Positions 41,507-51,890 of a stretch of 64,000 nucleotides of DNA are shown in pieces. The notes under the pieces are model-generated. The model saw only the letters and a list, made by a program, of their open reading frames with translations, did not search any database and was not told where the DNA came from. The stretch is from contig NZ_CP015243.1 in the NCBI RefSeq assembly GCF_001648175.1, forward strand, positions 992,001-1,056,000, given 5' to 3'. Every line of letters begins with the position of its first letter. The first letter of the stretch is position 1. The position numbers and the translations under genes are program-made. Source of the stretch: Halotalea alkalilenta (GTDB lineage Bacteria > Pseudomonadota > Gammaproteobacteria > Pseudomonadales > Halomonadaceae).

Positions 41507-41653
41507 ATGCTGAACATGTCACTGAAGAAATACCCGAAGTTTCGCTCGGATCTTTACCTCTCCCATGATGGTCATGGACGGTATCTCAGAAGAATATTTA
41601 AAAAGTTCCATTCGCAAGCACTGTCCATCGAATCGACAGGAGGTGAGCAATGA
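41507..41653 (+). CDS. Small basic protein coupled to the next gene
   Basis: 48 aa, Lys/Arg/His-rich (MSLKKYPKFRSDLYLSHDGH, RRIFKKFHSQALSIES). GGAAG precedes ATG 41507. Its stop codon overlaps the ATG of the next gene as ATGA, which is the main argument that it is real. Confidence 0.45.
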   Translation: MLNMSLKKYPKFRSDLYLSHDGHGRYLRRIFKKFHSQALSIESTGGEQ

Positions 41654-41976
41654 AAGCATCGCATCAAAGCGTATATGTTCGCCAGCATGATTCCGGACTG
41701 CCAGCGTATACCAAGCTTCTGGTCCACGAAGATCGCCGCCAGGTTCAGGACGAACGCCTCTTGCAGGGAGTGGAAGAGGCTGCAATCGACCGGCGTGACG
41801 AGGATGCATGGGCGAGCGAGGGCGGTACACCGGCCGCCGCGCGGGACGATGCGAGCGGTCCGAAAGATGATGTCGACATGCAAAGCGCGGGCACATTGAT
41901 CAATGTGAGACGCTATCCCAGGGACTCCGGCATGTATGAAGGCGTGAGGTTCGTGAATGGAAAAGTAATATCATGA
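41650..41976 (+). CDS. Hypothetical protein, 108 aa
   Basis: 108 aa, hydrophilic, charged and Asp/Arg-rich in the middle (EEAAIDRRDEDAWASEGGTPA). AGGAGGTGA is an unusually perfect Shine-Dalgarno 5 nt before ATG 41650. No family recognised. Probably cytoplasmic. Confidence 0.6.
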   Translation: MKASHQSVYVRQHDSGLPAYTKLLVHEDRRQVQDERLLQGVEEAAIDRRDEDAWASEGGTPAAARDDASGPKDDVDMQSAGTLINVRRYPRDSGMYEGVRFVNGKVIS

Positions 41977-42074
41977 CATCGTGCTAGATTCGCTCTCCTC
42001 AGCGTTTCGACTGAATATCGATGGCTGCCGAGAATCCAACATTCATTGCGTGATGAATGCTTGACGAGGCCACC

Positions 42075-42440
42075 ATGAAAAAAGCGACCGAATACCTTGC
42101 CGATAGAATATTGAACCTCGCATACACGGCTTATCCTGACGAAGCCAGCATGGATATATTGTCGCAATTCTACGATAAAGCGCTGGTGGTTAAATCGGCA
42201 CTTTATTTAGAAGAGAAAAGACTCATCTTCGCTACTTATCGTCGACGCATCGGTAATAATCACGACAGCTGCTATGGCGCGCGATTGACGACGATGGGTT
42301 ATCAGCACCTCAGCCAGTTCACCTTGCAACCTCCTTCGTCAGTGCCCGCCGGTGCTGCCGACCTGGTCTTCACCCAGAGCCTGTCCAAGTTCGAGCTCTC
42401 TCCTTTGATTCATCCGCGGGGCAAGACGCTGGAGATTTGA
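42075..42440 (+). CDS. Hypothetical protein, 121 aa
   Basis: 121 aa. Helical N-terminal half (KKATEYLADRILNLAYTAYPDEASMDILSQFY) and a beta-rich C-terminal half. GAGG lies 5 nt before ATG 42075; an in-frame ATG at 42057 is the alternative. No family recognised. Convergent with the glucan synthase gene, which ends 90 bp away. Confidence 0.55.
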   Translation: MKKATEYLADRILNLAYTAYPDEASMDILSQFYDKALVVKSALYLEEKRLIFATYRRRIGNNHDSCYGARLTTMGYQHLSQFTLQPPSSVPAGAADLVFTQSLSKFELSPLIHPRGKTLEI

Positions 42441-42529
42441 TTTCCCTCCCAGCGGATGAAGGCAACCCTCTGCGCTTTACTTCAATCTCATGGGCACGGG
42501 CTCGCGCCCATGCCTTTGCACGCCATCGA

Positions 42530-45500
42530 TCATTCGCTCTCCTCGGGCAGCACGATGGCGAGCCGATGATCGCCGCCATCTAGCGGCGCGCTGACCCTTC
42601 CATGCACGCAGGCTATCGACTGCCCATCGAGCTGGGCCGAGTGGCGTGCATCGCTTTTTTGTCGCGACACCTCCACTTCATAGCTGGTCGAGGCGATTCG
42701 CAGGGTCGCGGTGAATCCTGGCCAGGTCGGCGGTATGCAGGGTGCGACCACCAGCCGATCGCCTTTACGGTGGATGCCGAGGATGCCCTCAATGCCCGCG
42801 CGATACATCCAGCCGGCGGCACCGGTGTACCAGGTCCAGCCGCCGCGGCCGACGTGCGGGGCGACGGCGTAGACGTCGGCGGCGATGACGTAGGGTTCGA
42901 CCTTGTAGCGCTCGGTCGCCTCCGGGGTGAGAGCATGGTTGATCGGGTTGAGCAGCGAGAACAGCTCACTGGCCTTGGCGGCTTCGCCGAGGCGGCAATA
43001 GGCCAGGACCGCCCATATCGCGGCGTGGGTGTATTGGCCGCCGTTCTCGCGTAACCCCGGCGGATAGCCCTTGATGTATCCGGGGTCGAGCGCAGTGGCA
43101 TCAAACGGTGGGGTGAAGAGCAGCGCGATGCCGTCATCGTGGCGCACCAAGTGCCTGCCGACCGAGGCCATCGCTTCTCGAGCACGCCTGGGGTCAGCGG
43201 CTCCCGACAGCACCGCCCAGCTCTGGGCGATCGAATCGATCCGGCATTCTTCGCTCGCCGCCGAGCCGAACCAGCGCCCGTCATCGAAGGTGCCGCGGCG
43301 ATACCACTCGCCGTCCCAGCCCCGGCGCTCGATCGCCTCGCGCACTGTATTCGCGTGGTTCTTCCAGCGTGCCGCGCGCGCGGGGTCGCGAACCTCCGCA
43401 TAGGGGAGCAGGAGCTCGATCGCAGTGATCAGCAGCCAGCCCAACCACACGCTCTCGCCCTTTCCACCCACACCTACCCGGTTCATGCTGTCGTTCCAGT
43501 CGCCGGTGCCGATCAGCGGTATCCGGTTCTGGCCGGTGAGCGCGATGCTCTGGTCCAGTGCTCGTGCGCAATGCTCGAACAGCGAAGCGGACTGCTCGGC
43601 TATCGTCGGTTGGAAGAACGCCTCATGTTCGTCTTCGCCCAGCTCCGGCCCGTCCAGGAACGCAAGCGTCTCGTCCAGGATCGCGACATCGTTGGTGCAG
43701 CCGATGTAGCTGGCGGTGGCGAAGGCGAGCCAGACCCTGTCATCGGAGATCCGCGTACGTACGCCCTGGCCCGAATGGGGCAGCCACCAGTGCTGCACAT
43801 CGCCCTCGGGGAACTGCCGCGAGGCCGCGCGCAGGATGTGGGCCCGCGCCTGCTCTGGTTCGGCGAGCATCAGCGACATGCGATCCTGCAACTGATCGCG
43901 AAAACCATAGGCGCCACTGGCCTGGTAGAAGGCCGAGCGCGCAGTCAGCCGGCAGGCTCTGGTCTGGTAGGGCAGCCAACCGTTGAGCAGGATGTCCATC
44001 GCTCGGTCGGGTGTCTGCACCTGTGTCGTGGCGAACAGTCGCCGCCAGTCGTCACTGACCTCTTCGAGCGATGCATCGAGGTCTGCCTCGCGATAGCGCA
44101 GGATGAGTGCGCGGGCCTCGTCGGCCGAGTCGGATTGGCCGAGCAGCGAGACGACCTCGACGCTCTCGCCGACCTCGAGCTCGATCACGCATTGCAGCAC
44201 CGCGCAGGGATCGAGGCCAGCGCCGAGCGTGCCGGAGAGCGGGGCGTTGCCGAGCAGCGCCGCGGGCGCGTCGGGGCCGCTGTTGCGACCGAGAAACTCG
44301 GTGCGATCGGCGGTCCAGCTCGACTGCCGTCCGCCGAGGTCGGCGAAGGCGACCCGTGATGAGAACGGAATACTCCACCGGTTGCGCGCCAAGAGCGCCC
44401 CGGTGGACGCTTCGCACTCGGTGACGATGAACGGTGCCGAGGTGCCCGACGAAGCCCCCAGCAGCCACTGTGCGTAGCTTGTGACCGAAATCCGGCGCCG
44501 TGTCGATGACAGGTTGCGCAGCGTCAGCCGCGAGACCTTGATCGGGTCGTGCAGCGGCACGAATTGCAAAAGCGTTGAGCCGATGCCATGGGCCTCATGC
44601 TCGAAGCTGCTGTAGCCGAAGCCATGGCGGGCGACATAGACTCCCGTGTTGCGGATCGGCCGCGCCGTCGCGCACCAGAGCGTCCGGTCGTGTTCGTCGC
44701 GCAGATAGAGCGCCTCGCCCGCAGGGTCCTCGACCGGGTCGTTGGACCAGGGCGTCAGCTGATTTTCGCGGCTGCTCTCGGCCCAGGTGTAGCCGCTGCC
44801 CTCCGCCGAGACCTGAAAGCCGAAGCCTGGGTTGGCGATCACGTTGATCCACGGCGCGGGGGTGGTGCGGCCATCGGCGAGAATGGTGACGTACTCGAGG
44901 CCGTTGCGGTCGAAACCGCCGAGGCCGTTGAAGAACTCGAGTGCCTGGGATTGCACTATTGGCCGCTGCCGCGTCGGCTCCAGTTTCGGCTTGCAGCGCG
45001 GCACCGGCGGCAGCCGCCTGGGCGGAGCTACGATCCGCAGCAGCTGGTCGCCGATCGGGCCGCTTCTCGCCATCAGCGAGACCCTGGCGCAGGCGCGTAG
45101 CTGCGCCTGGAAGGCCGCGCTGAGCATGTCGGCGCGCAGCGCGTGGACTTCGCCCCGGGCCATAGGCTCCTCGACGCGTGGTCGCGACTGGCTGCGGCGC
45201 ACCGCGACCTCGATCGCGATCTGCAATTCCTGCATGTAGGAGGAGGTGCGCTCGTTGACGATCACCAGGTCGACGTCGAGGCGCTTCATCCGCCAGTACT
45301 CATGCGCGCGCAGGAGCTGGCGCACCTGGGCGATGTCCTCGATGTCGTCGATATGCAGCAGCACGATGGGCAGGTCGCCGGAGATGCCGTGGGCCCAGAG
45401 CTCGGACTGTTTGTCGATGCCCAGGGCGATGGTCGCCACGGGCGCACGGAAGCGTGCATCGGGGTATACGATCGGCGCCGCCAGGCGCTGGAAGTCGGCC

Positions 45501-48500
45501 GCCTCCTCTGAATCGATATCCAGATGGCGCAGCTGCACCTGCGCCTGGGTCCAGGCCAGGGTCCTGGCCCGGGCGAAGGCGCTGCGGTCGTGGTGCTTGT
45601 CGATCAATCCCAGCAGTTCTTCCCGGGTCGATGCGACCACGGTCCAGAACGAGATCCTGGCCACCTTGCCGGGGGGGATCTCGATGCGCCGGCGCAGCGA
45701 GAAGATCGGATCGAGCACGGTGCCAACGGTGCCGGACAGGGGCTGTCCTTCGACGATCGCCAGCGCGCTGGAGAGGCCGCGACCCCGGCCGATGAAGCGC
45801 CTTCGGTCGGATTCGTACTGCGGCGGCGCGCTCGGCTTGCCCTCCATCACTGCGAAATGGCCGGCCCAGACGCGTTGCTCGTTGGCTGCGCGCGGGCGTC
45901 GGGTGGCGATCAATGCGCCGCTGTCGGCGAGATGCTCGGTCTCGACGAACATCTTCGAGAACGCCGGATGGGCGGCGTCGGCGGCAGGCAGGGCGAGTAC
46001 CACCTCAGCGTAGGAGGTCAGCTCGAGTTCGCGGGAGTGCCGGCTGGTATTGGTCACCGACAGTCGGCGCACCTCGGCGTCATCCTCGCCCGAGACCATC
46101 ACTTCGAGCACCGTGGTCAGACCATGGGCGCGGTGTTCGAAGCTCGCCTGGTCCTCGGCGAAGACCACCTTCCGCTGGGCTTTGTCCCGGCCCCAGACGT
46201 GACCGCCGGCCGACCAGACGCGCTGTTCGCGGATATCGCGCAGGAAGACGAAGGTGCCGAGCTCATCGCGGGTCGGATCCTCTCGCCAGCGGGTCACCGC
46301 CAGCTCCCGCCAGCGGCTGTAGCCCGCGCTGGTACTGGTCAGCATCACCGCGTAGCGGCCGTTGGAAAGCAGGTGGGTGAGCGGGGCCCCCGGGACCGGC
46401 GCGACATGACGACGTACCACCGGCGTGTCCTGCCCGGCTGCGCCGGCGGAGATTTCCAGCGCCTCGGCCCGCGCCCGTTCGATCACCACTTCCCGTGGCA
46501 CCCGCTCCTGCAGCAGCAGCTCGGTGGCCTGGATCATCGGTTCGCGGTGGAAGCGGTCCCGCATCCGCCCGCCGTCGAGAGCGTTGGCGATGGCGACGAT
46601 GGTCATCCCCTGGTGGTGGGCCATGAAGCTGCCGACGATCGCGACCTTTTCTCCTTCGGGCACCCGCGTGCGGGTGAAATCGAGGGCTTCGAAGAAGCCG
46701 TAGCGGCCGAGCGCACCGAGTGCGGCGAGGCGCTGGTAGTTGCGGTGCGCGCCGCGTGGATCGACCATCGTCGCCAGCCCGGTCGCGTAGGGGGCGATCA
46801 CCAGGTTGTCCGAGAGCCCCCGATTGAGGCCGAGCGAAGGGACGCCGAAGTTCGAGTACTGATAGGTGAACTCGATATCGCGGGCGTTGTAGGCCGACTC
46901 CGAGATTCCCCATGGCACCCCGTGGGCATGGCCGTACTGCGCTTGGCGGCTGACCATCCAGCGGTTGCTCTGTTCGAGCAGGCTGCCGAGCGAGTCACGC
47001 AGTACAAGCGATGGCATCAGGTATTCGAACATCGAGCCCGACCAGGAGATCAGCGCCACGCCGCCGCCGATCGGAATCGCCCGGCGGCCGAGGCGGAACC
47101 AGTGCCGGGTCGGCGCATCGCCCTTGGCGATGGCGAACAGGCTGGCGAGCCGGGCCTCCGAGGCCAGAAGGTCGTAGCGGCTGGGGTCGAGCTCGTCGCT
47201 GGCGACCGAGTAGCCGATCGAGAACAGCTCCCGCTCGGTATCGAACAGGAAGGCGAAGTCCATTTCCAAAGCGAAAGCACGGGCGGTGTCGGCGAGCCTG
47301 CCCAGGCGCCGCTCCAGCGCCTTGGGCGGGTCGGAGCAGTGATGGCGGTCGCGCTCTCGTTCGATCAGTCGCCGTCGCAGCGCCTCGACCCAGAAGCGAA
47401 CGTCTTCGGCTGCGCCATCGTCGCCGTAGGCCGCCAATCGATGGGCCGCCTCGCAAGCGCTATCGGCCCGCTGCGCCAGCAGCGGCCAGGGCGTCTGATC
47501 GTCGGCTCGCAGCTGCCCCAGGTCGAGTTCGAACGCATCGAGTGCTGCGACGAGACGAGCTTCGGCCGCGCTTCGCAGCTCGCTTTCGCGATCGTCGATC
47601 TCCTCCGCGCCATGGTTCGCGGTGACCTGGGCGGAAAGGCTCGTGCGGGCCAAAGCCAGGGCGTCCTCCAGGGCGTGGCGGATCTCGACCGGGGATACGG
47701 GGCGGTGCCATTCGGTGCAGGCGTTGGCCAGTGCGATCAGGTGGCCGGCAAGGTTGCCGCTATCGACGGTGGATACGTAGGCGGGAGCGAGCGGCGCGAG
47801 GGTGCGCGTCTCGTACCAGTTGAACAAGTGCCCCCGGTGTCGGGCCAGCCCGTGCAGGGTGTCGAAGGTCTTCTCGACCCGCTCGATGGTCTCGAGGGTA
47901 CCGCTCCAGCCATAGTCCCGCGCGGTGACGGCGGAAAGCAGATAGAGCCCGATGTTGGTCGGCGAGGTGCGATGGGCGACCACCGCCTTGGGCATCTGCT
48001 GGAAATTGTCCGGTGGCAGGTTGTGACTTTCGGCGGTGACGAAGGTTTCGAAGTAGCGCCAGGTGCGGCGTGCGATGCGACGCAGGTCGCGTCTCACCAG
48101 TGCCGATACCTCGAGCTCTCTGCGTCGCGCCGGGGTACGGCTGGCCCACCATGCCGCGGCTGGAGCAATCAGCCATCCGAGCAGGAAGGGGAGCGCCAGC
48201 GGCCAGCTGCTCGGTGTCCAGGCGAGTGCCACTACCGTGATCGAGAGCCCCAGCGCCGCGCCACCGGCCATTTGCCGGTACTGCTCGACCAGGTTCGGGC
48301 GCGCCCGGCTCTGGGTATGCGCCGAGGTGGTCCATTCGAGCAGGTGGCTGTGGGTCACGAACAGGCGGATCAGGGTGCGCACGATGGCGTCCACTGCCCG
48401 CCAGGCGCGATCGGCGAGCAGGATCGCCGACAGTACCGCACGCAGCGCGGCGAAGCCGAGCTCGCCACCGAGGATGGTGAGATGGTGGCGCACACTCACG

Positions 48501-51118
48501 GCAGTGCGCGGTGGCATCACTGCGGAGAGGCTGGGCAGGGCGATCGGAATCATGATCGCCGCGAGCAGCCAGGCCACGCCCAGCGCCGCTGCTGGCAGCG
48601 GCAGCAGCCAGCTCAGGCCCAGACAGGCCAGCATCATCGGGGCGATCAACGAGCGGCGCAGATTGTCGAGCATCTTCCAGCGGCCGATCGGCGCCAATCC
48701 ACGACCGAAGGCCCAGGGCAGCAGCTGCCAGTCGCCGCGGATCCAGCGGTGCTGGCGCTTGGCATCGACGTCGTAGCGCGACGGGAATGCTTCGACCAGT
48801 TCGATGTCCGAGGCAATCCCGGCGCGGGCGAAGATACCTTCGAACAGATCGTGGCTGAGCAGGGTGTTGTCCGGCACGCGTCCGTGGAGCGCGGCCTCGA
48901 CCGCATCGACGTCGTAGATGCCCTTGCCGATGAACGAGCCCTCGCCGAACAGGTCCTGATAGACGTCCGAGATCGCCGAGGCATAAGGGTCCATGCCGCC
49001 GGGCGCGGAGAACACGCGCTGGTAGATGGAGCCCTGGCTTGCATCGGTCAGCTCGGGGGTGACACGTGGCTGGAGAATCGCGTATCCACGTTCGATCCGC
49101 TGCTGATCTTGGCTGAATCGCGCACGATTGAGCGGATGCGCCATTTTGCCGATCAGCCGCTGCGCGGCGTCCCTCGGCAGGCGGGTGTCGACGTCGAGGG
49201 TGATGACGAAACGTACTCCAGAGGGGAGACGCTCATCGTTGGCGGCATCGAGGACGAAGGAGGTATCGGTAGCGCCGCGCAGCAGCCGGTTGAGCTCGTG
49301 CAGCTTGCCGCGCTTGCGCTCCCAGCCCATCCAACGCTGTTCGCTCGGATTGAAGATGCGTCGGCGGCGCAGCAGCAGGAATCGGCTGCCGCTGGGGCCG
49401 GGGCCGTGGCGCAGATTGAGCCGCCGGATCTCATCGACCGCGGTGGCGAGGATGATGCTCTCGTCCTCGAGCGTCTCGCGGTCCGCATCGGTGCCATCGA
49501 CCAGCAAGGCGTAGTAGAGCTCGCCGCCGGCGCTGGCGAGGTGGTGCACCTCCAGACGGCCGATCTGTTCGAGCAGGTCGGTGCTGGTGGTCAGAAGCGT
49601 CGGCACCGCCACCAGGGTTCGCAGCTGCGGCGGTATCCCGTCCTTCAGCTCGAGCTCCGGCAGCGCGCGGTGGGCGAGGCCGGAGGCGACCGCGCGGTTG
49701 ACGACCGCTGTCGCCACTTCGCTCGCCGGCAGCAAGCCGAGCAGCGCGAACGGCAGCCACCAGGCGGGGCCGACCCCCAGCGCCGAGAGCCCCCATATCG
49801 CGAACCCTACCCACGCCAGGGTGAGCAGCGCCAGTGCGCCGACGTAGCCGGTGATGCCTAAGTTGAGTGCCACTCGCCGAGCGCGCAGATACAGCGGCGG
49901 CCTGAAGCCGATACGCTGTTCCAGCGCCTTGCGCCCTTCGGCGAGCAGATGGTAGCCGGGGTCGCTCCGCGCTGGGTCGTCGTCGGCCTGGCGCTGGGAA
50001 GCTTCCAGCACCTGCTCGACGATCTTGAGTTCGCTTTGGGCCGAGCCGCGGGCCAGCGATTCGATCGCGCCGCGGTAGGTATCGCGGGTGGGAAAGTCCA
50101 TCTCGGCAAAGCCGCCGTGCTCGCGCAGTCGTGCATCCACCAGGCTCATACGCTCGAACAGAGCGGACCAGTCGACGCCTGAGATCGCGCGCATGCTGGT
50201 GATCACGTTGCGCACGCTGACGTAGGAGGCGCCCAGGCGCTGCTGGGCATGCTGCACCGCGAGCTCGACCGAACTGCCCTGGCGGCCCAGCCGCTCGTCG
50301 AGCCAGCCGAGCGCGGGCATCTCGTTGGGGTCCTGGCCGCGCAAGCGCTTGGCGAGCTGGGCGGCGAACCGCTCCGACAGCCGTCTCCCTTCATGCAGGG
50401 AGATTTCCTGTGCGAAGGCGGCGCTCGCCTGCGTTGGGTCCAGCAGTTGGTCGGCCAGGGCATCGGCGGCGGCGCGCGCTTTCCTGCCGGAGGTGATCTG
50501 GTCGGCCAGGCGGCGCAGGTTCTCGAGCAGCACGATGCGCAGCGTGATCGCCAGCGCCCAGAGTTCGCCGATGGTCAACGGTACTTCCCGCTGGTAGGCG
50601 GCGACGAAGCGAGTCAGCGCCTCGGGGTCGAACTGACTGTCGGTGTGGGCGACGAATGCCCAAGCGATGCCGAATACGCGCGGATAGCCGATGAAGGGGC
50701 CTTCCGCCAGTTTGGGCAGCTGTCGATAGTAGCCAGGGGGGAGGTCAGCGCGGACCTCGTTGATCTGTATTTCGATCAGGGAAAAGTTGTCGAGCAGCCA
50801 TTTCGCTGCGGGAACGATGGTTCGGCCTTGCTGGATCTCGGTGGCACTGGCGCGGTAGGTGGATAGCAGCTGACCGGCATTGTCTTCCAGGCGCGCTTGC
50901 AGCGGCAGCACTGGTGGGGGCCTTGCCATCACCGATTGGGCGATGGCAAGGCTCTGGCCGTGCTGTTCGAGGCGCTCGGTGCTGAACAGCTCCTCTCGTA
51001 TCGGCGCCTCGTCGTTCCATGGCGGCTTGGCCGATGCCGGGCGCCGGCTGTGGTGCGCCTCTCCCCAGCTTTTGCGCTGCCAGGCTCTGACGGTGGCGGT
51101 CAACGAGAAACGATCCAT
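42530..51118 (-). CDS. ndvB: Cyclic beta-1,2-glucan synthase
   Basis: 2862 aa, the family's usual size. N-terminal cytoplasmic/membrane region, then GT84 glycosyltransferase with TLDVDTRLPRDAAQRLIGKM (near residue 641) and QHRWIRGDWQLLPW (near 791), multiple membrane helices (about 420-460, 850-1000), a glycoamylase-like middle domain and the C-terminal GH94 phosphorylase domain with general acid Asp in IGTGDWNDSMNRVG (near 2539). It polymerises UDP-glucose into a beta-1,2 chain, controls length by phosphorolysis, and cyclises it, giving periplasmic osmoregulated glucans. Start 51118 (AGGTGACC ahead) is preferred over an open frame reaching 51301. Confidence 0.95.
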   Translation of the reverse strand: MDRFSLTATVRAWQRKSWGEAHHSRRPASAKPPWNDEAPIREELFSTERLEQHGQSLAIAQSVMARPPPVLPLQARLEDNAGQLLSTYRASATEIQQGRTIVPAAKWLLDNFSLIEIQINEVRADLPPGYYRQLPKLAEGPFIGYPRVFGIAWAFVAHTDSQFDPEALTRFVAAYQREVPLTIGELWALAITLRIVLLENLRRLADQITSGRKARAAADALADQLLDPTQASAAFAQEISLHEGRRLSERFAAQLAKRLRGQDPNEMPALGWLDERLGRQGSSVELAVQHAQQRLGASYVSVRNVITSMRAISGVDWSALFERMSLVDARLREHGGFAEMDFPTRDTYRGAIESLARGSAQSELKIVEQVLEASQRQADDDPARSDPGYHLLAEGRKALEQRIGFRPPLYLRARRVALNLGITGYVGALALLTLAWVGFAIWGLSALGVGPAWWLPFALLGLLPASEVATAVVNRAVASGLAHRALPELELKDGIPPQLRTLVAVPTLLTTSTDLLEQIGRLEVHHLASAGGELYYALLVDGTDADRETLEDESIILATAVDEIRRLNLRHGPGPSGSRFLLLRRRRIFNPSEQRWMGWERKRGKLHELNRLLRGATDTSFVLDAANDERLPSGVRFVITLDVDTRLPRDAAQRLIGKMAHPLNRARFSQDQQRIERGYAILQPRVTPELTDASQGSIYQRVFSAPGGMDPYASAISDVYQDLFGEGSFIGKGIYDVDAVEAALHGRVPDNTLLSHDLFEGIFARAGIASDIELVEAFPSRYDVDAKRQHRWIRGDWQLLPWAFGRGLAPIGRWKMLDNLRRSLIAPMMLACLGLSWLLPLPAAALGVAWLLAAIMIPIALPSLSAVMPPRTAVSVRHHLTILGGELGFAALRAVLSAILLADRAWRAVDAIVRTLIRLFVTHSHLLEWTTSAHTQSRARPNLVEQYRQMAGGAALGLSITVVALAWTPSSWPLALPFLLGWLIAPAAAWWASRTPARRRELEVSALVRRDLRRIARRTWRYFETFVTAESHNLPPDNFQQMPKAVVAHRTSPTNIGLYLLSAVTARDYGWSGTLETIERVEKTFDTLHGLARHRGHLFNWYETRTLAPLAPAYVSTVDSGNLAGHLIALANACTEWHRPVSPVEIRHALEDALALARTSLSAQVTANHGAEEIDDRESELRSAAEARLVAALDAFELDLGQLRADDQTPWPLLAQRADSACEAAHRLAAYGDDGAAEDVRFWVEALRRRLIERERDRHHCSDPPKALERRLGRLADTARAFALEMDFAFLFDTERELFSIGYSVASDELDPSRYDLLASEARLASLFAIAKGDAPTRHWFRLGRRAIPIGGGVALISWSGSMFEYLMPSLVLRDSLGSLLEQSNRWMVSRQAQYGHAHGVPWGISESAYNARDIEFTYQYSNFGVPSLGLNRGLSDNLVIAPYATGLATMVDPRGAHRNYQRLAALGALGRYGFFEALDFTRTRVPEGEKVAIVGSFMAHHQGMTIVAIANALDGGRMRDRFHREPMIQATELLLQERVPREVVIERARAEALEISAGAAGQDTPVVRRHVAPVPGAPLTHLLSNGRYAVMLTSTSAGYSRWRELAVTRWREDPTRDELGTFVFLRDIREQRVWSAGGHVWGRDKAQRKVVFAEDQASFEHRAHGLTTVLEVMVSGEDDAEVRRLSVTNTSRHSRELELTSYAEVVLALPAADAAHPAFSKMFVETEHLADSGALIATRRPRAANEQRVWAGHFAVMEGKPSAPPQYESDRRRFIGRGRGLSSALAIVEGQPLSGTVGTVLDPIFSLRRRIEIPPGKVARISFWTVVASTREELLGLIDKHHDRSAFARARTLAWTQAQVQLRHLDIDSEEAADFQRLAAPIVYPDARFRAPVATIALGIDKQSELWAHGISGDLPIVLLHIDDIEDIAQVRQLLRAHEYWRMKRLDVDLVIVNERTSSYMQELQIAIEVAVRRSQSRPRVEEPMARGEVHALRADMLSAAFQAQLRACARVSLMARSGPIGDQLLRIVAPPRRLPPVPRCKPKLEPTRQRPIVQSQALEFFNGLGGFDRNGLEYVTILADGRTTPAPWINVIANPGFGFQVSAEGSGYTWAESSRENQLTPWSNDPVEDPAGEALYLRDEHDRTLWCATARPIRNTGVYVARHGFGYSSFEHEAHGIGSTLLQFVPLHDPIKVSRLTLRNLSSTRRRISVTSYAQWLLGASSGTSAPFIVTECEASTGALLARNRWSIPFSSRVAFADLGGRQSSWTADRTEFLGRNSGPDAPAALLGNAPLSGTLGAGLDPCAVLQCVIELEVGESVEVVSLLGQSDSADEARALILRYREADLDASLEEVSDDWRRLFATTQVQTPDRAMDILLNGWLPYQTRACRLTARSAFYQASGAYGFRDQLQDRMSLMLAEPEQARAHILRAASRQFPEGDVQHWWLPHSGQGVRTRISDDRVWLAFATASYIGCTNDVAILDETLAFLDGPELGEDEHEAFFQPTIAEQSASLFEHCARALDQSIALTGQNRIPLIGTGDWNDSMNRVGVGGKGESVWLGWLLITAIELLLPYAEVRDPARAARWKNHANTVREAIERRGWDGEWYRRGTFDDGRWFGSAASEECRIDSIAQSWAVLSGAADPRRAREAMASVGRHLVRHDDGIALLFTPPFDATALDPGYIKGYPPGLRENGGQYTHAAIWAVLAYCRLGEAAKASELFSLLNPINHALTPEATERYKVEPYVIAADVYAVAPHVGRGGWTWYTGAAGWMYRAGIEGILGIHRKGDRLVVAPCIPPTWPGFTATLRIASTSYEVEVSRQKSDARHSAQLDGQSIACVHGRVSAPLDGGDHRLAIVLPEESE

Positions 51119-51713
51119 ATAGCGGTCACCTATGGCTGAGCGGAGATAAGGAGAATCGAGGCGAGATCGTGGGAGGGCTTCGCGATCGTTGACCGTTGTG
51201 CGCGGCGCCTTGGCGGCTGGTGATCCTTTCCGCTGGATTGCTTTCAGTCTGGTCAATGCCACTGCCGACTGCCAGCGGATGCACGGAGGCCAGCCGGGCA
51301 TGCGTTGTTTTCATTGCATATTATTTTGTTATGCTTTGGTCGCATTCGCCCATGGAGTTGGCATGGGCAGCGGCGCCCGGATGAGCGTGCCCGCTTCGAC
51401 CTATGAGGGGTGGAATGAATCGTGCGGGCCTGGAACGATGGCCAGCGAAAGGGAGGTGGTAGAGGTGTGCCGAGCGCGTCAGAAGGGCATGAAAAGATGC
51501 GTCCAGGTTCCTCTCATCTCATCGGGATTACAATCAAAAAGCGCCGGCCTCACCGGCCAGGCTTTGCATTGCGATCTTCCGCGACTTGGCTGGCGGATTC
51601 TGCGAGGCAAGAAAACCCCGGAGCAGATGGCTGAGCCGCCTTCGATAGTGTTAGCTGCATGGCGCAATGATCAGCTCCCCGTTACTCTGGAACAAATCTA
51701 CGAGGAGGAGTCG
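51119..51713. other. Upstream region of ndvB, no convincing gene
   Basis: 595 bp. A plus-strand frame runs through from 51189 into the next small gene but its first 175 codons look non-coding. A TATGCT -10-like box lies near 51333. The ndvB promoter should be within the first 200 bp. Confidence 0.4.
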
Positions 51714-51890
51714 ATGAAGAAACTCACGGCATACGCGTCGGTCGCCCTGGTCGCAGCTCTGGCCAGCCTGCTGATTCAGGGCTTCGTCGAGCTCACTTTC
51801 CTGCCGCGCTTCGTGCTCACCTTCGGGGTCATTGGGCTGTCCTGCTACATTTCCTATAGCCTGCTTCGCGTCCGCCCGGGTAATCGCTGA
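51714..51890 (+). CDS. Small two-helix membrane protein
   Basis: 58 aa. Two hydrophobic stretches (residues 6-26, 30-50) with a basic tail LLRVRPGNR. GGAGGAG just before ATG 51714 is a very strong ribosome-binding site. Family unknown. Confidence 0.65.
   Translation: MKKLTAYASVALVAALASLLIQGFVELTFLPRFVLTFGVIGLSCYISYSLLRVRPGNR

Noticed and set aside
45524..49861. 1445-codon plus-strand open frame opposite the glucan synthase
   Set aside because: It is antisense to a clear GT84/GH94 gene; the frame stays open because of high GC. No start signal, no domain.
51189..51713. N-terminal extension of the 58-aa membrane protein gene
   Set aside because: The extension has no ribosome-binding site, no domain and covers the ndvB promoter region; the inner ATG at 51714 has a strong GGAGGAG.
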